64,000 nucleotides of DNA from JAUVUV01 sp964548275 (GTDB lineage: Bacteria; Gemmatimonadota; Glassbacteria; GWA2-58-10). Location of the stretch: positions 1-64,000 of the forward strand of contig CAZJQI010000009.1 in assembly GCA_964548275.1 (NCBI GenBank). Direction: 5' to 3'. Made by a program: the position numbers and the translations under genes. The notes under the pieces were generated by a model, which had not been told where the DNA came from, searched no databases, and saw only the letters and a list, made by a program, of their open reading frames with translations. Shown here in pieces: positions 15,552-24,806 of the stretch. How positions within the stretch are numbered: position 1 is the stretch's first letter; every line of letters begins with the position of its first letter.

Positions 15552-18356
15552 TCACCGGGAATCCCGGGCGGGTTTGAATGCAGGCATCCGGGCAAGCATC
15601 GCTCCGGTATAGCTTTTCTTACAGGCGGCCACGGTTTCGGGCGGACCCTGGACCACCACCTTTCCCCCTGCGTCCCCGCCTTCCGGTCCCAGGTCGACAA
15701 CCCAGTCGGCGTGGGCGATTACCTCGGGGTGGTGTTCCACTACGATTACCGTATTGCCAGCCTCTAGCAGGCGGTTAAGTACACGAAGGAGCTTTTTTAC
15801 TTCCACTGCATGAAGTCCGGTGGTTGGTTCATCCAGGATATATAACTTTCCGCGATGAGCCCGGCCAGAGCCTCCCTCGATCAACTGGCGAGCTATCTTG
15901 AGTCGCTGGCTTTCCCCGCCCGAAAGCGTGGTCGCACTTTGGCCGAGCTTCAGGTAGCCCAGCCCGACAGACTGAAGCACCCAGAGCGGCTTGCCTATTC
16001 CGGCCTGGTCGGAGAAAAAAGCTATCGCCTCGTTGACACTCAGTTCGAGCACCTGGTCGATTGTTTTTCCCTGATAGGGAACGCCAAGCGTACTGGCCGT
16101 GAACCGCTTGCCCCCGCAGGCTTCACACGGCACCATCACATCGGCCATGAACTGCATGTCCACCAGTTCGAATCCTGCCCCCTTGCAGACCTCACAGCGG
16201 CCCCCCGGTGTGTTGAAAGAAAAATCACGGGGCGCCAGACCCAGGCGCTTGGCAGTCGACGTGCTGGCGAAAAGCTTGCGCACGTGGTCGAAAGCTTTGA
16301 TATAGGTAATCGGATTTGAGCGCGGTGTCTTTCCGATAGGGGATTGGTCGACCAGCACGACACCGTCAAGATTCTCGCAGTTCTTAACAGTTACTTTTTC
16401 CAGTTCCTGAGCCAGGCGGCCCGAGCCTGAAAGCACAGCCTCCACAGAAGGCTTCAACACCTCCATTACCAGGGAACTCTTCCCGCTTCCGCTTACTCCG
16501 GTTACACAGTTGAACAGCCCGATCCCGAACTTTGTCTCCATTTTCTTGAGGTTATGAAGGCTTGCTCCCCGCAGGATGATATACTTTCTGGCTGACCTCA
16601 CTTTTGCTTTTTTCTCAATCTCAGGATTCCTTAAATAACACGCGGTGGCGCTTTGGGTGGAGAGAAATTTTTTGATCTGCCCGCTGAACAGCACCCGGCC
16701 GCCCTGTTGGCCACTTCCCGGGCCGAGTTCCACAACGTGGTCTGCAGAGCCGATAACCTCACGGTCATGCTCCACCACGATCAGGCTGTTGCCGCGGCTG
16801 ACCAGGTTCCGCAGCACAGTGACCAACTGTCGGGTGTCTCGCTGGTGAAGGCCGATTGTGGGTTCGTCAAGCACGAAAAGAGTATCGGTCAGTCCACTGC
16901 CCAGAAGGCGTGTGAGCATGATCCGCTGGTACTCGCCTCCGGAAAGCGTACGGGTCAGGCGGGAAAGGGTCAGATAGCCCAGGCCGACCTCGAGCATGAA
17001 ATCGAGCCTCGAGTTGATTTCATCAATCAGTTCCGAGACCGCCTCGAGACGGTTCGAGGAGAGTTTCTTGTCAAGAACCTCGAAATGCTCCCGCAGCTTT
17101 TCGATACTTACCTCTGCAAGATTGGAGATAGTCTCCCCTGCCACAACCACATCGTGCGCCTCGCTTCTCAAGCGGCTGCCTCCGCAGTCCGGGCAGGTGT
17201 GTTCGCTCTGGTAGCTGCGCAGGAAAAAACGGATGTACTGCTTGTACTTTTTCCTCTCCAGGCGGCGCAGGAAAGTCAACAGGCCTTCAAACCACGAATC
17301 GCCATGAAGGAGGAAGTCCCTGTCATGCTGGGGCAAATCACGCCAGGGTGTGTGCATATCGATCCCTTTTTCGTTGCAGAGAGCCCTGAGCCGTGCCCTG
17401 CGGCCCTCATAGCGCGGTTTGGTCCAGGGATCGAGCGCTCCGCCTGCCAATGTACGGCCCTCATCCGGCACGATCAGGCGAAGATCGTAATCCAGAAGGT
17501 TGCCGAAGCCGCGGCAGGTGGCGCAGGCTCCATACGGATTGTTGAAAGAGAAGAGGTTGGGCGTGGGTTCCGGGAAATAACGCTCGCAGGGCGCACAGTG
17601 ATAGCGCTGAGAGAACATGAGAGGTTCATCCAGACCTCCGATAAGTACACGCAGAACGCCCTCACCGTGGCTGAATGCGACAGCCAGGCTTTCAGCAAGG
17701 CGACTCCGGTTTCGCGGTTCGATCTTTACCCTGTCCACTACCACCTGAAGCGGGGCAGAGAGGTCAAGCCGGGAAGCAGCATTTTGATCGTTCAGGCGAA
17801 GTATTTCGCCGCTTTGGGCGTTGATCAAACGGATAAATCCCAGCGCCAGAAGGTTTTCCCGCAGCGTTTGGGCTGTGATTATATCCGAGTGGGCAGGTTC
17901 GAAACTAACAGTTGCCTGGGAGCCCTCGTGGCCGCTGAAAAGCTTTTCAGTAACCGTTTCCGGCGAATCCGGCTGGACAGTTCGGCCGCATTCGGGACAG
18001 ATTGTTTCACCGGCCCGTGCGTAGATCAACCGAAAGTAGTCGTAAATCTCGGTGATCGTGCCCACAGTGCTCCGGGAGGTATTTACCGGGTTTCGCTGCT
18101 CGACTGCCACGGCAGGGCTCAGGCCGCTCAGTTCGTCCACATCCGGGCGGGGTATGCGTTCCATGAACTGAAGGACATAAGTAGGAAGGGTTTCCAGGAA
18201 ACGCCACCTGCTTTCCTGGTAGAGCGTATCGAAAACCAGCGAGCTCTTGCCTGATCCGGACACCCCACTGACAACGACAAGCTTGTTCCGCGGAAGATCG
18301 AGATCGATATTTTTCAGATTATGCTGGCGCGCGCCTTTTATTTTAATCCATTTCAC
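15552..18356 (-). CDS. uvrA: Excinuclease ABC subunit A
   Basis: A 934-residue UvrA, the damage-sensing ATPase that loads UvrB in nucleotide excision repair. It has two ABC modules. Walker A motifs lie at 31-39 (GVSGSGKSS) and near residue 640 (same motif), and ABC signatures are TLSGGEYQR and TLSGGESQR. Zinc modules are CPECG near 130, HCAPC with CATC, HTCPDCGG, and the C-terminal CEVC/CEAC pair. RPDVDELSGLSPAVAVEQ and RSTVGTITEIYDYFRL match canonical UvrA, and the full length argues for UvrA1 rather than the shorter UvrA2. The start codon is GTG. No uvrB or uvrC is nearby. Confidence 0.95.
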   Translation of the reverse strand: MKWIKIKGARQHNLKNIDLDLPRNKLVVVSGVSGSGKSSLVFDTLYQESRWRFLETLPTYVLQFMERIPRPDVDELSGLSPAVAVEQRNPVNTSRSTVGTITEIYDYFRLIYARAGETICPECGRTVQPDSPETVTEKLFSGHEGSQATVSFEPAHSDIITAQTLRENLLALGFIRLINAQSGEILRLNDQNAASRLDLSAPLQVVVDRVKIEPRNRSRLAESLAVAFSHGEGVLRVLIGGLDEPLMFSQRYHCAPCERYFPEPTPNLFSFNNPYGACATCRGFGNLLDYDLRLIVPDEGRTLAGGALDPWTKPRYEGRRARLRALCNEKGIDMHTPWRDLPQHDRDFLLHGDSWFEGLLTFLRRLERKKYKQYIRFFLRSYQSEHTCPDCGGSRLRSEAHDVVVAGETISNLAEVSIEKLREHFEVLDKKLSSNRLEAVSELIDEINSRLDFMLEVGLGYLTLSRLTRTLSGGEYQRIMLTRLLGSGLTDTLFVLDEPTIGLHQRDTRQLVTVLRNLVSRGNSLIVVEHDREVIGSADHVVELGPGSGQQGGRVLFSGQIKKFLSTQSATACYLRNPEIEKKAKVRSARKYIILRGASLHNLKKMETKFGIGLFNCVTGVSGSGKSSLVMEVLKPSVEAVLSGSGRLAQELEKVTVKNCENLDGVVLVDQSPIGKTPRSNPITYIKAFDHVRKLFASTSTAKRLGLAPRDFSFNTPGGRCEVCKGAGFELVDMQFMADVMVPCEACGGKRFTASTLGVPYQGKTIDQVLELSVNEAIAFFSDQAGIGKPLWVLQSVGLGYLKLGQSATTLSGGESQRLKIARQLIEGGSGRAHRGKLYILDEPTTGLHAVEVKKLLRVLNRLLEAGNTVIVVEHHPEVIAHADWVVDLGPEGGDAGGKVVVQGPPETVAACKKSYTGAMLARMPAFKPARDSR

Positions 18357-18428
18357 AGCGGTGCTTAACTCTGGATATAATGGGAAATAGTAGAGAAGGA
18401 CGGAATATTTGAGGCCCTTTTCAACCCG

Positions 18429-19286
18429 TTAGCTTTGCTTTTTCTGCACAGGGGAGAACAGGATCAACGCTTCCTCGATACGCTTGATATCAACCACCGT
18501 GTTTTTACACGGTCCCTCGGGCCTGCAGTTGGGCACAGCGAATGTCGGGATGACAGGGGCTACATCCTGGATGCCGCTCACCAGGTCCCGTTCACATGCC
18601 ACGGCGATAATCCGGCTCGGATTGTGATCGCGGATAAGCTTGCGGGCAAGCTCGCCGCCTGGCACGGTATGGACCAGGCTGCCGTAACGGTCTCCCAGGA
18701 TCTGGACGCTTTTTCGCATCTCCGGGGTGAGACAGCGGGGCAGGAGAATCATAAGGGGGCCGGTATCGGTATTCAGCCTGGCACTGCGCACAAGCGCATT
18801 GCTCACTTTAATGAATGAGTTGCCCATCCGGTCACGGCTGATACCGAATTGGTTGCCCAGCCGGACTGCCATCGGAACCAGAAGATTGAGAGTCTTCTGT
18901 ACGAATTCCATCCGCCAGGGAAGACGGATACCGGTCAGCAGAGGCAGAGAGATCGAGACAAACCAGAACACCACCATGCTGCAGATAAATATCAGAACAG
19001 CCAACACGCCTTTGGCCAGAAGGTGATGCCAGCCTTCGAGCCTGGGATAAATCATGTAGAAAAACAGGAAAGCTGCCGTTATCAACGCCAAAAGACATAA
19101 AAAGGCAAAACCGATAAAGACCCGCTGATCCTCGTCCAGGTTCCCATCATTTTTCTCCAGGCTGCCGTCCCAGCCCACCCACTCATCACCCAGTGTACGG
19201 TCTCTGGTTCGTGGCTCCGGGGCCTTCTTATTTTCTGTTTCGCCGCTTGCCCGACTTTTGCTCTGGGTTTCCATCGCCTCCAGCAT
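18429..19286 (-). CDS. DUF116-family membrane protein
   Basis: A 285-residue protein with a charged cytoplasmic N-terminus, two transmembrane helices (about 58-80 and 92-117) and a C-terminal DUF116 domain. The domain shows the family hallmarks LLPRCL, the VPGGELARKLI segment, IAVACERDLVSGIQD, VPNCRPEGPCKNT and VDIKRIEEAL. The conserved Cys residues (in PRCL, ACER, NCRP, GPCK) suggest metal or redox chemistry, but the family's function is not established as far as I know. Downstream genes on the same strand encode small Fe-S/redox-like proteins. ATG 19274 is an alternative start. Confidence 0.85.
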   Translation of the reverse strand: MLEAMETQSKSRASGETENKKAPEPRTRDRTLGDEWVGWDGSLEKNDGNLDEDQRVFIGFAFLCLLALITAAFLFFYMIYPRLEGWHHLLAKGVLAVLIFICSMVVFWFVSISLPLLTGIRLPWRMEFVQKTLNLLVPMAVRLGNQFGISRDRMGNSFIKVSNALVRSARLNTDTGPLMILLPRCLTPEMRKSVQILGDRYGSLVHTVPGGELARKLIRDHNPSRIIAVACERDLVSGIQDVAPVIPTFAVPNCRPEGPCKNTVVDIKRIEEALILFSPVQKKQS

Positions 19287-19379
19287 CTCCCAGGCAGGAT
19301 ATTAAAGGTGCCTCACCCAGGCCTGTTGTTTAAGCGCCATGCGGCTTGTCAATGAGCCATTCTGGCAATACAGGGTTTT

Positions 19380-19580
19380 TCAGGCGCTGCTGTCCAGTTC
19401 CTTTAACAGTTGTTCAAGATCCACGGCATGCATTCGCGCGCCCATGAACAACGGCTCAACCGAAAAACTGGGACAGGAGAAACAATCTTTGCCGAAATAC
19501 TTTTCAATCACTTTCCTGGCCTCTGGACTCACCTTTGATGTTTCGGCCATGGTCATATTTTCAGTGAACTTATCCCCCAT
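19380..19580 (-). CDS. DUF1858-like mini-protein (redox disulfide domain)
   Basis: A 66-residue protein starting at ATG 19580, with GGAG nine bases upstream. It is essentially one domain: ARKVIEKYFGKDCFSCPSF followed by an acidic helix and GARMHAVDLEQLLKEL. This matches the DUF1858/ScdA-N-like pattern with a CxxC motif in a 'GKDCFSCP' context. Such domains often sit beside hybrid-cluster or Fe-S proteins. Here a NifU-domain gene is 88 bases away on the same strand. Confidence 0.7.
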   Translation of the reverse strand: MGDKFTENMTMAETSKVSPEARKVIEKYFGKDCFSCPSFSVEPLFMGARMHAVDLEQLLKELDSSA

Positions 19581-19668
19581 CTTGGCATGCTCCACCAGTT
19601 GATTGTAGGCCCTGAAAGGGACAAAAAGTCTGCTCACACTTTCTTAGAAATAAACTTTCAGCGCTGAT

Positions 19669-19890
19669 TCAGACTGCCTCAACGCCTTTAATTTCAGGGA
19701 TGTTTTCCTTGAGAACTTTTTCTACACCCATTTTCAGTGTCACCGCAGCACCAGGGCATCCTGAGCAGGCTCCCTTGAGACGCACCTGCACGATATTGTC
19801 TTCCGTGATCCCGACAAGTTCGATATCGCCACCATCGGCCTGAAGATATCCACGAATTCCTTCGATCACTTTTTCCACTTTCTCTTTCAT
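19669..19890 (-). CDS. NifU C-terminal-domain Fe-S carrier protein
   Basis: A 73-residue stand-alone NifU-like (Nfu-type) domain that can bind a labile [4Fe-4S] cluster between two subunits and pass it to apo-proteins. The diagnostic motifs are YLQADGGDIELV and the CSGCPGA cluster site (about residues 42-48), followed by the LKMGVEKVLKE helix. It has a good GGAGG-like Shine-Dalgarno upstream. It lies between the TPR gene and the DUF1858 gene on the minus strand, forming a small iron-sulfur/redox cluster. Confidence 0.9.
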   Translation of the reverse strand: MKEKVEKVIEGIRGYLQADGGDIELVGITEDNIVQVRLKGACSGCPGAAVTLKMGVEKVLKENIPEIKGVEAV

Positions 19891-19946
19891 ACAATCCCTC
19901 CGGTTGCATTAATTTCTCAGGGGCCTGGATTTGAATTAATAGCTTT

Positions 19947-20753
19947 TTACACGTCCATAAACCGTCCCTGGCCATAGGCCAGCCTTTTGATTTTTTCCAT
20001 TTTCCTTTGGTAATATTCTATATTGGGTGGTTCCAGGTCAACCGCTTTACGGATATATGTGAGCGCCCGGTAATATTCTTTTTTCAGATAGTAAATCTCG
20101 GCTATTGTATCCAGGTAACCGGGATTGTCCGGCTCGATCTCCAGCGAGTGTTTGCTCAGAACCAGGGCCCCCTCCAGGTTGATACCCAATTGGGCATAGG
20201 TCCAGGCGAGGTTGTTCATCGCGCTGGCATTCAGGCTGTCCAGTCCGAGACAGACCCTGTAAGCCTGGATAGCATCATCCAGATTCCCCTGCTGGAAATA
20301 AATATTGCCTAGAATATATTGCAAATCGGCGTTGTCGGGATTTTCCCCGGCGGCTTCCTCAAGATGGTGCTGTGCTTTGGGCAGATTCCCCTGATTGAGA
20401 AACATCTGGCCGAGATAGAGGTGGTAATTAGAGATAAAATGTAGGGTATAAAATCCGGCCAAAACCAGCAGGATAATTGCAATAACTCTTGGAAAGCTGA
20501 GCTTTTTCCCTCCAGCGGGAGGATTATTATAATTTCCAACCCTGGGCTCACGCAGATTGGCCTCCCAGCGGGAAAGTGCGCCCGAGAAACCTTCCAAGAA
20601 CCTTTCAGCAGACGAACTGCACGCCGGGCAGTAGCCGCTTTCCTCAAGGCATTCTTTGCAGAAATATTCTCCGCAGCCGGGACAATGTGCAACAGCAACT
20701 CGATCCGGATGCATGCTGCAGTAGTTCGTACTGTATGTGCCATAACCGTCCAT
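19947..20753 (-). CDS. Zinc-finger, membrane-anchored TPR protein
   Basis: A 268-residue protein using ATG 20753. The N-terminus is a B-box-like zinc finger: CSMHPDRVAVAHC, CGEYFCKEC, GYCPAC. A linker leads to one transmembrane helix (RVIAIILLVLAGFYTLHF) and then at least four tetratricopeptide repeats (for example ADLQYILGNIYFQQGNLDDA and SAMNNLAWTYAQLGI). The layout suggests a cytoplasmic zinc finger and a periplasmic TPR scaffold. The substrate is not evident. The C-terminal repeat ends just before the stop. Confidence 0.8.
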   Translation of the reverse strand: MDGYGTYSTNYCSMHPDRVAVAHCPGCGEYFCKECLEESGYCPACSSSAERFLEGFSGALSRWEANLREPRVGNYNNPPAGGKKLSFPRVIAIILLVLAGFYTLHFISNYHLYLGQMFLNQGNLPKAQHHLEEAAGENPDNADLQYILGNIYFQQGNLDDAIQAYRVCLGLDSLNASAMNNLAWTYAQLGINLEGALVLSKHSLEIEPDNPGYLDTIAEIYYLKKEYYRALTYIRKAVDLEPPNIEYYQRKMEKIKRLAYGQGRFMDV

Positions 20754-21176
20754 ACAAATTAATATATACTTTATCTTGGATAATTTCAAACAGTTTTAGC
20801 CAATTGGGGATTGAAAACCTCCGGACTGTCCAGTTTCGATTGAAAAACTTCCTGAATGGTTAGCCCTCCTTCCTCTGAAGAGATGGGCGAGAATAATTCT
20901 TTCTTTAATTCAACGGTTTATTCTTTTATCCTGTTATTTCCTGACCACGGTTATTGTTCCCTTGACAAAGTTTTCCTCCCGTAATACAATCAAATTGCGG
21001 CATTGAAACAGCCTGATTTTATACCATTTACACCGGTAAAAGGCCTTTCGATAGGCTAACTGAAAGTTTACGGCCACAGGAAGCACGACTGTCCGCCCAC
21101 TGGGCCAGGTGCCGTTTTTAATTTCGGTTTGCAAAACATCCGAATTCGATCCATTTCCAAACATTGGGAGTAGTAC
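20754..21176. other. 423-base gap upstream of pilT
   Basis: The gap separates the divergent TPR gene and pilT. It is AT-rich and contains the strong promoter listed separately. A 76-residue minus-strand frame (20934-21164) has no domain-like content and overlaps that promoter, so I do not call it a gene. Confidence 0.55.
20962..20990 (+). promoter_or_regulatory. Strong sigma70-type promoter of the pil operon
   Basis: A perfect TTGACA (20962-20967), a 17-base spacer and TACAAT (20985-20990), about 187 bases upstream of pilT. It is the best candidate for driving pilT through pilR. Confidence 0.65.
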
Positions 21177-22226
21177 ATGGACATTGCTGAACTTCTATTG
21201 TTCACCCACAAGCAGGGTGCCTCAGACCTCCACCTCAGTGCCGGGGAACCCCCGCGCATCCGGGTACATGGGGATATGATGCCGGTCAAAGTGCCCCTGC
21301 TGGATAAAAAAGAAGTCCATAACATGATTTATGACATCCTGAACGACCGGCAGCGCAAAATATTCGAGGAAACCCACGATATCGACTTTTCCATGGAGCT
21401 CGGTGATGTTGCCCGTTTCCGGGTGAATGTTTTCGTGCAGCACCGTGGAGATGGGGCTGTTTTCCGTACTATTCCCTCGGAGGTGCTCTCGTTTGACAAG
21501 CTCGGCCTGCCTCAGACAATGCGTAACTTCGCCAAGCTGGAGAAAGGTATCGTGCTGGTGACCGGTCCCACCGGCAGCGGGAAGAGCACGACCCTGGCTG
21601 CGGTAATCGACCTGATCAACGATGAACGTCACGGGCATATTTTGACAATCGAGGACCCGATCGAGTTCGTACACAAGTCGAAAAACTGCCTGATCAGCCA
21701 GCGGGAGGTTGGCCCTCACACGCATTCATTTGCAAACGCCCTGCGCGGGGCCCTTCGTGAAGACCCGGATGTGATCCTGGTGGGAGAAATGAGAGACCTG
21801 GAAACCATTCAGCTCGCTCTCACTGCAGCGGAGACCGGCCACCTGGTGTTCGGTACCCTGCACACCTCGAGTGCTCCCAAGACTGTGGACCGTATTGTTG
21901 ATGTTTTCCCGGCGGGGGAACAAGGTCAGATCAGGGCAATGTTCGCCGAAAGCTGCCGATCCGTGGTGAGCCAGGTGTTGCTGAAAAAGAAAGAAGGCAA
22001 GGGCAGGGTGGCCGCCCTGGAAATCATGATCGGCACCCCGGCGGTGCGAAACCTGATACGCGAGGGCAAAGTCGCACAGCTACCCTCTGCCTTGCAGACC
22101 GGGCAGAAATGGGGCATGCAGACACTCGATCAGCACCTCAAAGAACTGGTCCACAAGGGTATCGTAACCAAAGAAGACGCACTCATTTACGCGGCAGATC
22201 CGGAACTGTTCGAACGCAGCTTCTGA
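21177..22226 (+). CDS. pilT: Type IV pilus retraction ATPase PilT
   Basis: A 349-residue hexameric ATPase that powers pilus disassembly and retraction at the inner membrane. Walker A is GPTGSGKST (130-138), the Asp box and Walker B region is PDVILVGEMRDLETI, the His box is FGTLHTSSA, and the PilT-specific AIRNLIRE motif appears as AVRNLIREGK. The N-terminal ASDLHLSAGEPP is typical. The start has GGGAG six bases upstream. It heads a pilT-pilU-pilC-pilS-pilR operon resembling the order in Myxococcus. Confidence 0.96.
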   Translation: MDIAELLLFTHKQGASDLHLSAGEPPRIRVHGDMMPVKVPLLDKKEVHNMIYDILNDRQRKIFEETHDIDFSMELGDVARFRVNVFVQHRGDGAVFRTIPSEVLSFDKLGLPQTMRNFAKLEKGIVLVTGPTGSGKSTTLAAVIDLINDERHGHILTIEDPIEFVHKSKNCLISQREVGPHTHSFANALRGALREDPDVILVGEMRDLETIQLALTAAETGHLVFGTLHTSSAPKTVDRIVDVFPAGEQGQIRAMFAESCRSVVSQVLLKKKEGKGRVAALEIMIGTPAVRNLIREGKVAQLPSALQTGQKWGMQTLDQHLKELVHKGIVTKEDALIYAADPELFERSF

Positions 22227-22341
22227 ACCGGCATCTTCCGATTGGGATTTCAGTTGCCAGATTCTTCTGCAATTGGTACGGCAGTGCACCGTGCCTTTCG
22301 TTGGAGCTATAAATCAGCCTAAAATTAAGGAAGAGGTAGCC

Positions 22342-23463
22342 ATGGAATTCATGGACCTGTTGAAACACATGGTGGAGGAGGACGCATCGGACATTTACAT
22401 CACCGCGCACTGCCCGCCAATGTTCCGGGTCGAGGGAGTCACCAAGCCCTGGGGCGAGGAGATCCTGAGCAACGAACGGACAGCCAAGGTGGCCGCCTCG
22501 ATCATGAACGAAAAGCAGCGCAAAGAATTCCTTGAAACTTTCGAGATGAACCTCGCCCTGGCCTATGAGGAGCTGGGCCGTTTCCGCGTGAACATTTTCA
22601 AGCAGCGCGGCCAGGTGGGTCTGGTGATCCGCCAGATCAAGGTGAAAATCCTTACCCTGGAACAGCTCAAACTCCCGTCGATCCTGGCCGACATTGTCAT
22701 GACAAAGCGCGGGCTGGTCCTCGTGGTAGGGGCTACCGGATGCGGCAAGAGCACCACGCTGGCGGCAATGATCGATCACCGCAACACCAGTTCTTCCGGC
22801 CATATTATTACTATCGAAGACCCGATCGAGTTCGTTCATGAGCACAAGAAAAGTGTCATTACACAGCGTGAGGTGGGAATGGATACCCACTCCTTCCGCG
22901 CAGCGCTCAAGAACACCCTGCGCCAGGCCCCGGACGTTATCCTGGTCGGAGAGATCAGGGACACCGAGACCATGGAGCACGCAATCGAGTTTGCAGAAAC
23001 CGGCCATCTCTGTCTCGGCACCCTTCACGCTAACAACGCAAACCAGGCGATCGAGCGGGTGATGAACTTTTTCCCAGAGGAGCGCCACCCGCAGATCTAC
23101 ATGCAGCTTTCTCTCAACCTGAGATCCATTATCAGCCAGCGCCTGATCAGCACCAAGGATGGTCATCGGGCGGCAGCAGTGGAGGTCCTGCTCGATACCC
23201 CGCGTGTCAAGGATCTGATCCTGAAAGGTGAGATAGGGCTGCTTAAGGAAACTATGGGGAAAGGTACTCAGGAAGGGATGCAGACTTTCGACCAGGCGCT
23301 TCTGTACCTTTACAAGGAGAAACGGATCAGCCTGGAGGATGCTCTGGCCAACGCGGACAGTGCCAATGACCTGCGGCTTAAAATCAAGATGGAGAAAGTC
23401 GGAGCCGGCGAAGGGGTCGAATCTGGGACGGGCGAGGAAGACAAGTTAAAACTCAGAATCTAA
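22342..23463 (+). CDS. pilU: PilT-like ATPase, PilU-type
   Basis: A 373-residue second retraction-type ATPase, using ATG 22342 with an AAGGAAGAGG Shine-Dalgarno. Walker A is GATGCGKST, the Asp/Walker B region is PDVILVGEIRDTETM, and the His box is LGTLHANNA. The C-terminal extension and the replacement of the AIRNLIRE motif by RVKDLILKGE fit PilU, which cooperates with PilT. The N-terminal ASDIYITAHCPPMF resembles known PilU proteins. The last 25 residues are charged and probably flexible. Confidence 0.9.
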   Translation: MEFMDLLKHMVEEDASDIYITAHCPPMFRVEGVTKPWGEEILSNERTAKVAASIMNEKQRKEFLETFEMNLALAYEELGRFRVNIFKQRGQVGLVIRQIKVKILTLEQLKLPSILADIVMTKRGLVLVVGATGCGKSTTLAAMIDHRNTSSSGHIITIEDPIEFVHEHKKSVITQREVGMDTHSFRAALKNTLRQAPDVILVGEIRDTETMEHAIEFAETGHLCLGTLHANNANQAIERVMNFFPEERHPQIYMQLSLNLRSIISQRLISTKDGHRAAAVEVLLDTPRVKDLILKGEIGLLKETMGKGTQEGMQTFDQALLYLYKEKRISLEDALANADSANDLRLKIKMEKVGAGEGVESGTGEEDKLKLRI

Positions 23464-23480
23464 GCCAGGAGTGAAATCCC

Positions 23481-24680
23481 ATGCCTGTTTTTACCTGGAA
23501 AGCAAGAACAGTTAAGGGGGAGGCACATACCGGCGAACTCACTGCTGCAAGCCCCCAGGAGGTAATCGGCTATCTCCGGCGCAAGCGCCTGATTGTGATT
23601 TCTATAAACGCCAAGCCTAAGGAGATCAAGATCAGCCTTGGCGGTAGAATCAAGACCCGGGACATCATGATTTTCGCCCGCCAGTTCGCCACCATGATCG
23701 ACAGCGGGCTACCGCTGGTGCAGTGTCTGTCGATTCTCGGCCAGCAGACAGAAAACCCCAAGCTCAGATCCACTGTCAACTCAATCAGGTCTGATGTAGA
23801 GGCGGGCAATACCCTGGCCGACAGCCTTCAGAAATTTCCCAAGCTTTTCTCCAACCTGTTCGTTTCCATGGTCCGCGCCGGTGAGGCTGGCGGCATTCTC
23901 GACACGATCCTGCTGCGCCTGAGCGAGTACCTTGAGAAAAACGACGCCATTGTGCGCAAGATCAAGGGCGCGATGATTTACCCGGCAGTGGTTTTCACCG
24001 CGGCTATGGGCTGTGTGGCGATACTGCTCATTTTTGTCATTCCGATTTTTGCCGGGATGTTCGAAGAGATGGGTATGGAACTGCCACTGCCGACCCAGAT
24101 TGTGGTCAACCTGAGCGATTTTCTGATCGGCTACTGGTGGCTGATCGCGGGCGCGATAATCGGTGGTATCTTCGGGTTGAGAGCATACAGGAAAACGGAT
24201 AAAGGTGAGCTTGCCTTAGATGCGCTGATGTTGAAAGTACCGGTGCTGGGTGATCTGATCCGCAAAAGCTCTGTGGCCCGTTTTACCAGGACACTCGGCA
24301 CTCTGATCACAAGCGGGGTGTCGATCCTCCACGGTCTGGAGGTGACAGCCAAAACCAGCGGTAACCGGGTGGTGCACGATGCGGTGATGGGTAGCCGGGT
24401 TTCGATCGCCGGCGGAGAAACGATTGCCAAACCGCTCAAGGAAGCCGAAGTATTTCCGCCGATGGTGATCCAGATGATTAATGTCGGCGAGCAAACCGGC
24501 GGCCTGGATGCGATGCTGATCAAAGTCGCCGATTTCTATGAGGATGAGGTCGATACAGCGGTGGATGCGCTTACTGCCGCTCTCGAACCTATCATGATTG
24601 TCTTTCTGGGCGTTATCGTGGGCAGCATGGTTGTCTCCATGTACCTGCCGATTTTTGACCTGATAACCAAAATGCACTAA
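23481..24680 (+). CDS. pilC: Type IV pilus inner-membrane platform protein PilC
   Basis: A 399-residue type II secretion F-domain protein: the inner-membrane platform on which pilus ATPases act. It has an N-terminal region typical of PilC (FTWKARTVKGEAHTGEL) and two T2SSF domains, each with a helical cytoplasmic part and transmembrane helices (about 165-195, 210-235, 370-395). FARQFATMIDSGLPLVQCL and the mirrored FTRTLGTLITSGVSILHGL are the family repeat. A GGAG Shine-Dalgarno precedes the ATG, 17 bases after pilU. Confidence 0.95.
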   Translation: MPVFTWKARTVKGEAHTGELTAASPQEVIGYLRRKRLIVISINAKPKEIKISLGGRIKTRDIMIFARQFATMIDSGLPLVQCLSILGQQTENPKLRSTVNSIRSDVEAGNTLADSLQKFPKLFSNLFVSMVRAGEAGGILDTILLRLSEYLEKNDAIVRKIKGAMIYPAVVFTAAMGCVAILLIFVIPIFAGMFEEMGMELPLPTQIVVNLSDFLIGYWWLIAGAIIGGIFGLRAYRKTDKGELALDALMLKVPVLGDLIRKSSVARFTRTLGTLITSGVSILHGLEVTAKTSGNRVVHDAVMGSRVSIAGGETIAKPLKEAEVFPPMVIQMINVGEQTGGLDAMLIKVADFYEDEVDTAVDALTAALEPIMIVFLGVIVGSMVVSMYLPIFDLITKMH

Positions 24681-24806
24681 ACTGAAGACTGTACGCGCTC
24701 AACGGGTTACGTACAGCCTGATCCCCCACCAGCAAGGCGGTCAGCCACTTGGAAGATTATGAGAACGCCTTGCAAAAGTTGCGGGGGTGGTGCTGAGGTT
24801 GGCCGT

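Noticed and set aside
16653..18254. 533-residue frame on the plus strand opposite uvrA
   Set aside because: It lies wholly antisense to the highly conserved uvrA and shows no domain-like content; GC-rich genes often give long antisense frames.
15552..18356. UvrA2 drug-resistance paralogue
   Set aside because: The protein is full length and retains the UvrB-interacting and zinc regions typical of UvrA1.
20934..21164. 76-residue minus-strand frame upstream of pilT
   Set aside because: It overlaps the strong pil promoter, has no Shine-Dalgarno and resembles no family.
22183..23166. 327-residue minus-strand frame opposite the PilU-like gene
   Set aside because: It mirrors codon bias of the real gene on the plus strand and has no recognisable motif.
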